Source of the DNA: Pseudoalteromonas arabiensis
Lineage (GTDB): Bacteria; Pseudomonadota; Gammaproteobacteria; Enterobacterales; Alteromonadaceae
Assembly (NCBI RefSeq): GCF_001550155.1
Contig: NZ_LRUF01000008.1
Coordinates: forward strand, 186,001-250,000
DNA length: 64,000 bases
Direction: 5' to 3'
Positions 1 to 6,809 of this stretch are shown here, one piece after another. The translations under genes and the position numbers were made by a program. Within the stretch, counting starts at the first letter, position 1. Every line of letters begins with the position of its first letter. The notes beneath the pieces are model-generated. The model saw only the letters and a list, made by a program, of their open reading frames with translations. It was not told the DNA's origin and searched no databases.

Positions 1-166
1 CTCGGTATTTCTCAGCTATATAGACAGTTAAGTTTTCTTGAGCTAATTGAAACTTGCCTTCAAGCTCTTTGATATTTGCAGGCATCGGCATTAAAGGTAA
101 TGATTTAGCATGCGCAACACTTAGTATCCAAAGACTACAAAATACAACGCGTAAAATAAATGACAT
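1..166 (-). CDS. Beta-N-acetylhexosaminidase (GH20), N-terminal fragment
   Basis: Partial: only the first 55 codons lie in the window and the gene continues past the left edge. The start is the ATG at 166-164, three bases after the kdgK stop, so it is the last visible gene of the minus-strand operon. Residues 1-20 form a signal peptide ending in AHA. The mature protein begins with a PLMPMP-type segment followed by a short beta strand, which is how GH20 chitobiases and hexosaminidases of Alteromonadales usually start. Catalytic residues are outside the window, so the family call depends on this N-terminus and on context. An exported hexosaminidase would release terminal GlcNAc-type sugars for the pathway encoded upstream. 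Confidence 0.55.
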   Translation of the reverse strand, partial: MSFILRVVFCSLWILSVAHAKSLPLMPMPANIKELEGKFQLAQENLTVYIAEKYR

Positions 167-169
167 GGT

Positions 170-1090
170 TTAACCCTCACTATGCTCTAATTGAATGTTG
201 GTTGCGACTATCGCCCCTTTAGCAACGATAACTTGACTCGCCAATTGCTGAGCAATCTCTACGGCGTATGTAATGGATCCCGTAGGTAAAAAAGCAGCTA
301 AAAAGCCAGCACTAAAAGCATCTCCAGCTGATGTTGTATCTATAACCTGTGTTACAGGCGTCACAGGAAAGCGTTGCAATGTTCCATGCTCAAGCACCAG
401 TGTATCTGCCAGTCCTTGCTTTATCACAACAAGGTCAGATGAACATTGTTGGTAAAACGCGACTAACTGCTGCTCTGTGCATTCACCAAACACCCCATAA
501 TGATCATCATCGGTAACAAACAAATAATCAGCAAGCTGGAATGCTTTTTTAAAGTACCCAGCAGCATCGTCTGATTGCCAAAGTACAGACCGATAATTAC
601 TATCGAAAATCACTTTGCCGCCTGCCGTTTTAAAGGAATGCAATGCATCTAATAATAATTGTCGGCTTGGTGTATCTAAAATAGCTATACTAATCGCTGA
701 GAAATAACAATGACTCATATTTCCTTCGCGCAAGGCATTAACGAACCTGTGCTGTGTATCTAAATAAAAATACTGCTTGGCAGCGCTGTCATCACGTTCA
801 TAACTAAAATTACGCTCTCCTTTTGCATCGGTTGTTATACCGTAGCTACCAAGGGTTTTATTCGCTGCTATTTGCAAGTAGTCAAGCGACAAGCCCTGCT
901 TCTGCCAAAGGCAACGTGCAACGTCACTTACTTCATCACTACCCAGCGCCGTTACAAAGTTTACCTTCGTATTTTTTAATTGTAAGCGCTTAAAATACAC
1001 CGCAGTATTATAAACATCGCCACCAAATCGAATGCTGTTATCACCGTCAAGCTCTTGCATTGCTTCGCCAAAAAAGGCCACATTAATCAT
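170..1090 (-). CDS. kdgK: 2-keto-3-deoxygluconate kinase (PfkB family)
   Basis: A 306-residue ribokinase-family sugar kinase predicted to phosphorylate 2-keto-3-deoxygluconate (KDG) to KDPG in the cytoplasm. The N-terminus has the substrate-binding FGGDVYNTAVY segment near residue 23, close to the FGGD.NTAVY motif of KdgK. The C-terminus has DTTSAGDAFSAGF, where the Asp of AGD is the catalytic base and the Gly/Ala form the anion hole. Length matches KdgK. The start ATG overlaps the end of the upstream symporter gene by 8 bases, so translation is probably coupled. Placed after a deacylase and a PLP dehydratase-like gene, it would catalyse the last dedicated step before KDPG aldolase. Another sugar-acid substrate remains possible. 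Confidence 0.85.
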   Translation of the reverse strand: MINVAFFGEAMQELDGDNSIRFGGDVYNTAVYFKRLQLKNTKVNFVTALGSDEVSDVARCLWQKQGLSLDYLQIAANKTLGSYGITTDAKGERNFSYERDDSAAKQYFYLDTQHRFVNALREGNMSHCYFSAISIAILDTPSRQLLLDALHSFKTAGGKVIFDSNYRSVLWQSDDAAGYFKKAFQLADYLFVTDDDHYGVFGECTEQQLVAFYQQCSSDLVVIKQGLADTLVLEHGTLQRFPVTPVTQVIDTTSAGDAFSAGFLAAFLPTGSITYAVEIAQQLASQVIVAKGAIVATNIQLEHSEG

Positions 1091-2531
1091 GCTGCATCGC
1101 CTCTCTTTGCTTATTTAAAATTGCTAATGCTTGTTCGCTACTGCAGCGCTGTTTTGGGGTAAGTAAGGTCACAATAATACAAAGCAGCATTGATGCAGAT
1201 GTTGCTGGAATAATGGGGTTACTCCAATAAGCTTGCCAACTTGGCGTTAAAATTACCGCCATTGACACAATAAATGACACTAATAATGCCGTCATAGCGC
1301 CCTGCCAATTAAATCGGGGCCAAAAATGCCCAAGCAGTACACAAACACACAACCCCGACATCAATGTCGCAATCATATTGGTGATGTAACCAATGACATC
1401 GTTAGTAAGTAACGCCAAAAGTAAAGCCGTGCCAATTGTTAGCACTAAACCTATGCGTGATAGCAAAACGACCTCACTGGCATGTGGCATCCGTTTAAAT
1501 ACCAGCATATAGATATCACGAATCAATACACTTACCGCCGCAATGGCATCGGAACTGGCACTTGAAATAGTGGCTGAGAGTCCAGCAATTATTACCAACG
1601 CCGCCAAGCCAAAAGGAAGAAGCTCAAAGGCCATATAAGGAAATGAAAAGGCACTATTTTCAAGGGTTGGGTTGAGCTTGTATGCAGCCATACCTATTAT
1701 GGCAGGTACAATTGCAAACAGCAGATATAAACCGCCAGATAAATAAAATGACTGACGAATACTGCGAACATGCTTGCCAGAATATATCCGTTGGCGAAAT
1801 GACGGTGCAACGAGTACGCCAACCAAGACTGCAAAAAACAACGAAATACCATGTACAACACCTATTTTATCGAGTGATAAAAAGCTTTGATTCAGTACAG
1901 GTTGTGCTTCGTTGATCATCATCAAACCATCCGCTTGATAGAGCGCAACACCCGCCATCAAGAAAAACCCTATAAACAATACTAGAGCTTGAATAGAGTC
2001 TGTCCACACAACGGCAACATAGCCACCTATTACCACATAAATACTAAACCCAAGAGCAATGAACAATTTAGCACTCAGTGGTGATAATCCCGTTAACCAA
2101 GCCAAATACATTCCGCCGCCTAGAATATGGGCACCAAGCCAGCCAATACTGGCTACAAAAATGAATATAGCGATAGTATTTTTAACAAGCGGATCAGCCC
2201 CAACATAAAAAGAAACCTCTTCGCTCATGGTCATAAATTCATGCTTTCTGACAGGTGCAAATAGCTTTGCTAGCAGCAAGATGCCGCATGCTCCACCAAG
2301 CCCATAAATCATCCCTGCCCAGCCATTGTTATAAGCAAAGCCAACTGCCCCCATTGAGGAGCCCGTGCCAACCATAGTCGCAACGGTTGTACCCAAGGTT
2401 AAAATAAAAGGAAGATTTCGTCCGCCTAGTAAAAAGTCGTCACCGGTTTTGCTATTACGACTTACCCACCAGCCAAACCAGATCATAAAAATCAGGTAGC
2501 CTAAAAAGGCCATTAGTAATTGCCACTTCAT
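1083..2531 (-). CDS. Sodium:solute symporter (SSS family)
   Basis: A 482-residue inner-membrane protein with about 13 hydrophobic segments. It shows the SSS-family signature near residues 45-80, with a TVATMVGTGSSMG stretch and glycine-rich helices, and a second run with SATISSASSDAIAAVSV near residue 330, a conserved Na+-site region of this family. It probably imports the sugar acid or small oligosaccharide processed by the surrounding enzymes, driven by Na+, as expected for a marine bacterium. It lies 122 bases after ridA and overlaps kdgK by 8 bases. The substrate cannot be read from sequence and is inferred from the operon. Confidence 0.85.
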   Translation of the reverse strand: MKWQLLMAFLGYLIFMIWFGWWVSRNSKTGDDFLLGGRNLPFILTLGTTVATMVGTGSSMGAVGFAYNNGWAGMIYGLGGACGILLLAKLFAPVRKHEFMTMSEEVSFYVGADPLVKNTIAIFIFVASIGWLGAHILGGGMYLAWLTGLSPLSAKLFIALGFSIYVVIGGYVAVVWTDSIQALVLFIGFFLMAGVALYQADGLMMINEAQPVLNQSFLSLDKIGVVHGISLFFAVLVGVLVAPSFRQRIYSGKHVRSIRQSFYLSGGLYLLFAIVPAIIGMAAYKLNPTLENSAFSFPYMAFELLPFGLAALVIIAGLSATISSASSDAIAAVSVLIRDIYMLVFKRMPHASEVVLLSRIGLVLTIGTALLLALLTNDVIGYITNMIATLMSGLCVCVLLGHFWPRFNWQGAMTALLVSFIVSMAVILTPSWQAYWSNPIIPATSASMLLCIIVTLLTPKQRCSSEQALAILNKQREAMQHD

Positions 2532-2617
2532 ACAACATCCTGCTTCACCTCAGCCAAATTATTATCATTGCTTTATGCTTATTACATGGCTTTGGTGCTT
2601 ATAATTATTTTTATGTA

Positions 2618-2646
2618 TGAGTTCAACAGCCTAAGCTGTCGAACTT
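2618..2646 (-). other. Intercistronic hairpin between ridA and the symporter gene
   Basis: An imperfect stem AGTTC-A-ACAGC / GCTGT-C-GAACT (2620-2630 with 2635-2645) with a 4-base loop lies just after the ridA stop. Read in the operon direction it has no T-run behind it, so it does not look like a minus-strand terminator. It could stabilise or process the transcript. A six-T run follows on the plus strand, where no gene is read. The role is open. Confidence 0.3.
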
Positions 2647-2653
2647 TTTTAAT

Positions 2654-3037
2654 TTATGGGGCTTTATAACACGTCACATCGACTTCAACTTTGCAGTCAA
2701 CAACAAGGTCTGCGACGGCACAAATTCGAGCAGGCGGGTGCTCACCAAAAAACTCTTTAAACACCTTATTAAATGATTGAAAGTAACGCGCATCCGTTAA
2801 AATCACTTTGACATGCGCAACATGTTCAAGGCCATAACCCGCTTCATCCATAATATCGATGCAGTTTTGAATCGCTAAACGAGACTGATCGATAATGCCA
2901 CCTTCAACCACTTCACCGTCTTTCATTGGCGTTTGCCCAGACACCATCAACCAGCCCCCAGCTTCGATGGCTCGTGCAAAAGGTAAATGCTGACCACCGG
3001 TGCCTGTACCGCCCTCTGTTCCTATACGTTTAATCAT
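2654..3037 (-). CDS. ridA: RidA family enamine/imine deaminase
   Basis: A 127-residue single-domain RidA (YjgF/YER057c/UK114) protein, the normal length for the family. The conserved arginine that binds the substrate carboxylate is in PPARICAVADL near residue 106, preceded by the typical FFGEHPPAR context. RidA proteins hydrolyse reactive enamine/imine intermediates released by PLP-dependent dehydratases. Its position one base after the deacylase stop, in the same operon as a D-serine-dehydratase-like enzyme, suggests it speeds conversion of the imine released from an amino acid or amino-sugar acid to the keto acid. The operon role is inference. The family call is firm. Confidence 0.9.
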   Translation of the reverse strand: MIKRIGTEGGTGTGGQHLPFARAIEAGGWLMVSGQTPMKDGEVVEGGIIDQSRLAIQNCIDIMDEAGYGLEHVAHVKVILTDARYFQSFNKVFKEFFGEHPPARICAVADLVVDCKVEVDVTCYKAP

Positions 3038-3038
3038 A

Positions 3039-4499
3039 TTACTCTCCAGTTGAAGTTAAAAACTTGCCCGAATATGCAGGCATTACTTGGTCATCAATAA
3101 AGGTTGGTTGACCATTGGTCCATACTCTGTGAATACCTGATGCTGGTAATTCAGAGTCAATAAATGTGGCGTTATCGCAAATAGCATCGCTGTCAAAAAG
3201 CACCAAATCAGCAAACTTTCCTACGCTAATCTCACCACGGTCAGTTAAACCGTAATTACGAGCACTGAGTCCTGTCATCTTATGTATTGCTGTTGCGAGT
3301 GAGAAAATGCCCTCATCACGTGCGTACTTACCTAATACACGAGGAAACGATCCCCATAAACGAGGATGCGGATGGGGATCACACGGCAGACCATCGGAGC
3401 CAATCATGGTTTTTTCAAAGGCTAGAATCATTGCCACATCTTGCTCATCAAGCCCATGATAAACAGCACCAGCCGGTTGCAGCTTTTTAGCACTTTCAAG
3501 TAACGACAGCTGCCATGTATCTGCAATATCTTGCAGCGAACGCTCCGCCATTTCGGGGTGAGGATCTGACCACGTTATAAAAATTTCGAAGTCGCTGGTC
3601 ACTTGTTTTAAGTCCAAAGTGCTTGAACTGGCTGCATAAGGGTAAGCATCGCAACTGCAACGAGAGTGCGAACCTTGGTTTGAAAACCGATTAATCAGCT
3701 CTGGCGCACGTCCCCAGTTATTTTTACCAGCGCATTTCAAATGCGAAATAATAACTTTTATATCAAAAGCTTGCTCCATCGCAAACGCTTCATCCATCGC
3801 CTCAATGACAGCGTCAAACTCAGTACGCAAATGAGTTGTATAGATAGCGTCATGGGCTTTTAAAACAGGGCCAAAGGCTTGAACTTCATCACTGGGTGCC
3901 TGATTCGCATTTTTATAAGCAAGCCCCGTACTCAAGCCAATCGCGCCAGCTGCAAGAGCAGCATCAAGCTCTTTACACATATGCTTAATCTCTGCATCAT
4001 TTGCACCTCGCAAAAGATCATCCATGACATTATTACGCAATGTAGTATGGCCTACTAAAGCCGCTACATTCACATTTGCAGGTCTTGCTTGCAAAGCGTG
4101 AATATAATCAGCCATGGTGGCAAATTTAAATTCACTAAGTGCCCCCAATAAGTTCATCGGATCTGGGGCTGCTTCATTTAGCACAGCAGGGGCTGCACTG
4201 ATCCCACAATTTCCAGTAATGACCGTTGTGACACCTTGGCTGATCTTCGCAGCCATACTAGGATTGCGCAGTACTTCCAAGTCATCATGGGTATGTACAT
4301 CAATAAAACCAGGCGCTAAGCATAACCCTTTTGCATCTATAACTTGTTTAGCAGGCAATTCGTTGAGCTTGCCAATTGCTATTATGCGATCATCGCTTAT
4401 CGCTACATCAGTGATTGAGGCTTCATTACCTTGGCCATCAAATACCTTCGCGCCTAGAATCAATGTATCCACAGGCGGTGAGTCTTTGCTGTGCATCAT
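3039..4499 (-). CDS. N-acyl-D-amino-acid deacylase-type amidohydrolase
   Basis: A 486-residue cytoplasmic metal-dependent amidohydrolase of the D-aminoacylase group. Visible motifs are the HTHDD metal site near residue 69, a TGNCG segment, the HLKCAGKNNWGR segment around residue 260, and GSDGLPCDPHPHPR near residue 375, where the Asp is the expected catalytic residue. Length is normal for the family. It shares one base with the upstream rpiR stop (TAATG) and ends one base before ridA. N-acetyl-D-glucosaminate is formally an N-acyl-D-amino acid, so in this cluster the likely job is deacetylating GlcNAc-1-acid. An ordinary D-aminoacylase acting on N-acyl-D-amino acids is the alternative. Confidence 0.82.
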   Translation of the reverse strand: MMHSKDSPPVDTLILGAKVFDGQGNEASITDVAISDDRIIAIGKLNELPAKQVIDAKGLCLAPGFIDVHTHDDLEVLRNPSMAAKISQGVTTVITGNCGISAAPAVLNEAAPDPMNLLGALSEFKFATMADYIHALQARPANVNVAALVGHTTLRNNVMDDLLRGANDAEIKHMCKELDAALAAGAIGLSTGLAYKNANQAPSDEVQAFGPVLKAHDAIYTTHLRTEFDAVIEAMDEAFAMEQAFDIKVIISHLKCAGKNNWGRAPELINRFSNQGSHSRCSCDAYPYAASSSTLDLKQVTSDFEIFITWSDPHPEMAERSLQDIADTWQLSLLESAKKLQPAGAVYHGLDEQDVAMILAFEKTMIGSDGLPCDPHPHPRLWGSFPRVLGKYARDEGIFSLATAIHKMTGLSARNYGLTDRGEISVGKFADLVLFDSDAICDNATFIDSELPASGIHRVWTNGQPTFIDDQVMPAYSGKFLTSTGE

Positions 4500-5350
4500 T
4501 AATCTCCTAGTGGGGCGCGATCAGGTCCTTGGCGATATTCATCTAACTCGTGTTTAATACGACGTAGTTTTTCGCGTGATTTTTTCTGCGTTAGAATGGC
4601 CACTTCACTTGCTAGTACATCGACTGCGGCTAACATGGCATAACGCGCTGTACTCGGTGTGAAAATATAGTCAGATTCATTTGTTTTTATTGGTAAATGA
4701 ATGGAGGCAGTGTTAGCAAGTTCACTCTCTGGGCAAATAGCAATCACTTTTGCTCCATAATCTTTCGCGATATTCGCTGCATCAATTAAGTCTTTGGTAT
4801 AGCCTGTTAGTGATAACACCACCACAACATCACTCACATCGACACTTGCTGCTGTCATGCGCATCATTACAGGGTCACTGTAAGCATTGCTTAAAATATC
4901 AAGTCTGAATAATCGGTTGTGGCACTCTTGCGCAACCACTGAGCTTCCTCCACCCACACCAAAAATTAAACTATGACGACTATTTGCAATGTAATGAGCT
5001 GCTTGCTCAACATCCGTTTGATTAATTAGCCCTGCATTGACATCTAAAATGTCATGAATGGCCTGATAAATTGCCGGTATATCTTCACGCTGAGTGTTAT
5101 TTTCAGTGATAAAACGCTCACCAACCGCTAAAGATTGCGCTAACTGCAACTTCATATCACGGACATTATTACAACCAAGCGCTTTCGCTAGACGCGTAAT
5201 TGATGCATGACTCACGTTTGCTTTGTCAGCCAAATCACTAATGCTTGCCGAGGCTGCAAATTGCAAATCAGCTAAAATTAACTGAGCAACAGCTTGTTCT
5301 GATTGGCGTAGATGACCCAAACGCTCTTTTATTCTTGAAACTATATCCAA
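4499..5350 (-). CDS. RpiR-family transcriptional regulator (HTH + SIS)
   Basis: A 283-residue regulator. Residues 1-75 form an RpiR-type helix-turn-helix (ISDLADKANVSHASITRLAKALG), and residues 125-250 form a SIS sugar-phosphate isomerase fold with the GVGGGSSVVAQE loop and a VVVLSLTGYTKD segment. RpiR proteins sense phosphosugars, and KDPG or a related intermediate would be a natural ligand here. The gene is read with the catabolic operon: its start lies 11 bases after the upstream PLP-enzyme gene and its stop overlaps the deacylase start. It probably controls both this operon and the divergent receptor gene through the 6610-6809 region. Confidence 0.88.
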   Translation of the reverse strand: MDIVSRIKERLGHLRQSEQAVAQLILADLQFAASASISDLADKANVSHASITRLAKALGCNNVRDMKLQLAQSLAVGERFITENNTQREDIPAIYQAIHDILDVNAGLINQTDVEQAAHYIANSRHSLIFGVGGGSSVVAQECHNRLFRLDILSNAYSDPVMMRMTAASVDVSDVVVVLSLTGYTKDLIDAANIAKDYGAKVIAICPESELANTASIHLPIKTNESDYIFTPSTARYAMLAAVDVLASEVAILTQKKSREKLRRIKHELDEYRQGPDRAPLGD

Positions 5351-5361
5351 ACGTCTTTCTC

Positions 5362-6609
5362 CTAAAAATAAGTCTCGACGACATCAACCACATTGTAGTT
5401 ATCGTCTATTACGTTGATGTAGCGCCACTTATCGAATGTTAAGCACGGATGAGAGGTAGCAAAGGCTACAATGTCGCCAACACGAAGTGTGGTATCATTG
5501 GGTACTTTCATCATGGCATGCTGGTCCATCATTTTTTCTATTTTCCAATTGCTATTTGCAGCGCTTATTTGCCCTTGTTGATCAACATGAAGTGTTGGGA
5601 TTGGAAACCCTGCATCAAACGCTGCATCTCGTTTACCAAAACCTATTATGGCCCTTCCTGGCTCGGGCATTGACTGCACATACGCCCAAATTTCTAAGCA
5701 AGATGTCAGCTCACTCCCCAAAGAGCATGCCAATTCATTGCGCGCTAATATTTGCTGTTGAGCTTGCTCATAAATTCCCTGATCATGAGTGACATAACAA
5801 CCAGGTCGCAACACGGCTAGCATATTCTCGGTTAAATTATCTGGATGAAATGCCTCACACACTAAATCGTAGTAAGCCGACCCACCAGCGGTGATCATCA
5901 CTTGCTTAGTATCAAACACATTATCGGCGATAAGCTGTTTGCAGGTCGCAACCGCATACTCAAGAAATTGACTCACGGCAAGGGGATCGCCCAGCACACC
6001 TTCATAAACCTCTATACCCGCTAGAGCTAATGAATCGAATTTTGCTATTTCTGCGATCAACTCTGCCAATAATTGACTGTTAACCACACCACAGCGGCCA
6101 TCAGGAACGCCAAGCTCAATCAGTACATGAATGGTGTGCTGAGTATTAGCAAAGTACTCACCAAGCATGCGTACGTTATCAAGGTTATCGACCAAGCAAT
6201 AAAATACAATCTCATTGCTACTGAGCAAATCATCAAGCTGTTGATAGTTTGCCCGACCAATCAATTGATTTGCCATCAAAACTCGCTCAGCGCCACTCGT
6301 TACTGCTGCAACAGCTTGAGCTGTGGTTGCCACAGTAATTGCATATGCTCCAGCCGCTAATTGTTTTTTAAAGATGGCAGGTGTCATGGTTGTTTTACCA
6401 TGCGGAGCAAATAACACATGGCTTTGGTTGGTATAGTCAGCCATCCAGCTAATGTTATTCAATAGGCGTGATTCATACAGACACAAACATGGCAAACTGA
6501 CATCTTGCTGTGCAATGTTCCACCCTGATTTGTGAAGCTGCTGAACATTACCGAGTCCTTTATTGGCTCGGCTTACGGTTTCCAAGTTTGCAACGCTTAA
6601 TTTTTTCAT
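5362..6609 (-). CDS. D-serine dehydratase / D-threonine aldolase-like PLP enzyme
   Basis: A 415-residue fold-type III PLP enzyme (alanine-racemase-like barrel plus C-terminal beta domain). The PLP lysine is K72 in APHGKTTMTP. The C-terminal SHPCLTFDKW has His387 and Cys389, the metal pair of eukaryotic-type D-serine dehydratases and D-threonine aldolases. As first gene of the minus operon it would make the nitrogen-removing step. Given the deacylase, RidA and KDG kinase, the attractive reaction is dehydration/deamination of D-glucosaminate to KDG and ammonia. Annotation pipelines usually call such proteins amino acid deaminase/aldolase. The family is certain, the substrate is inferred. Confidence 0.83.
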   Translation of the reverse strand: MKKLSVANLETVSRANKGLGNVQQLHKSGWNIAQQDVSLPCLCLYESRLLNNISWMADYTNQSHVLFAPHGKTTMTPAIFKKQLAAGAYAITVATTAQAVAAVTSGAERVLMANQLIGRANYQQLDDLLSSNEIVFYCLVDNLDNVRMLGEYFANTQHTIHVLIELGVPDGRCGVVNSQLLAELIAEIAKFDSLALAGIEVYEGVLGDPLAVSQFLEYAVATCKQLIADNVFDTKQVMITAGGSAYYDLVCEAFHPDNLTENMLAVLRPGCYVTHDQGIYEQAQQQILARNELACSLGSELTSCLEIWAYVQSMPEPGRAIIGFGKRDAAFDAGFPIPTLHVDQQGQISAANSNWKIEKMMDQHAMMKVPNDTTLRVGDIVAFATSHPCLTFDKWRYINVIDDNYNVVDVVETYF

Positions 6610-6809
6610 TCAAAAACTCTTCATATAAATCAGCTGGTTAATTACTTTTCATTAAAAACCATACAAAAAATGTGACTTATTTAATGTAATAGGTATTGCA
6701 ATTTTGTTAAATCTAATGTTAATTAATAACACAGCAACAGTCAATACGTGTTACAAATTAACAGAAGATAATAATTAACTTTAAAAATACAGGATGAGGA
6801 ACGTTTAAA
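6610..6809. promoter_or_regulatory. Divergent control region with RpiR-type candidate operator
   Basis: This 200-base AT-rich gap separates the catabolic operon from the divergent receptor gene and must hold both promoters. A near-palindrome TGTAATAGGTATTGCA at 6685-6700 matches its own reverse complement at 12 of 16 positions and is a reasonable RpiR-family operator. Several TTAA-containing repeats lie closer to the receptor start. The assignment to the local RpiR protein is by proximity only. Confidence 0.4.
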
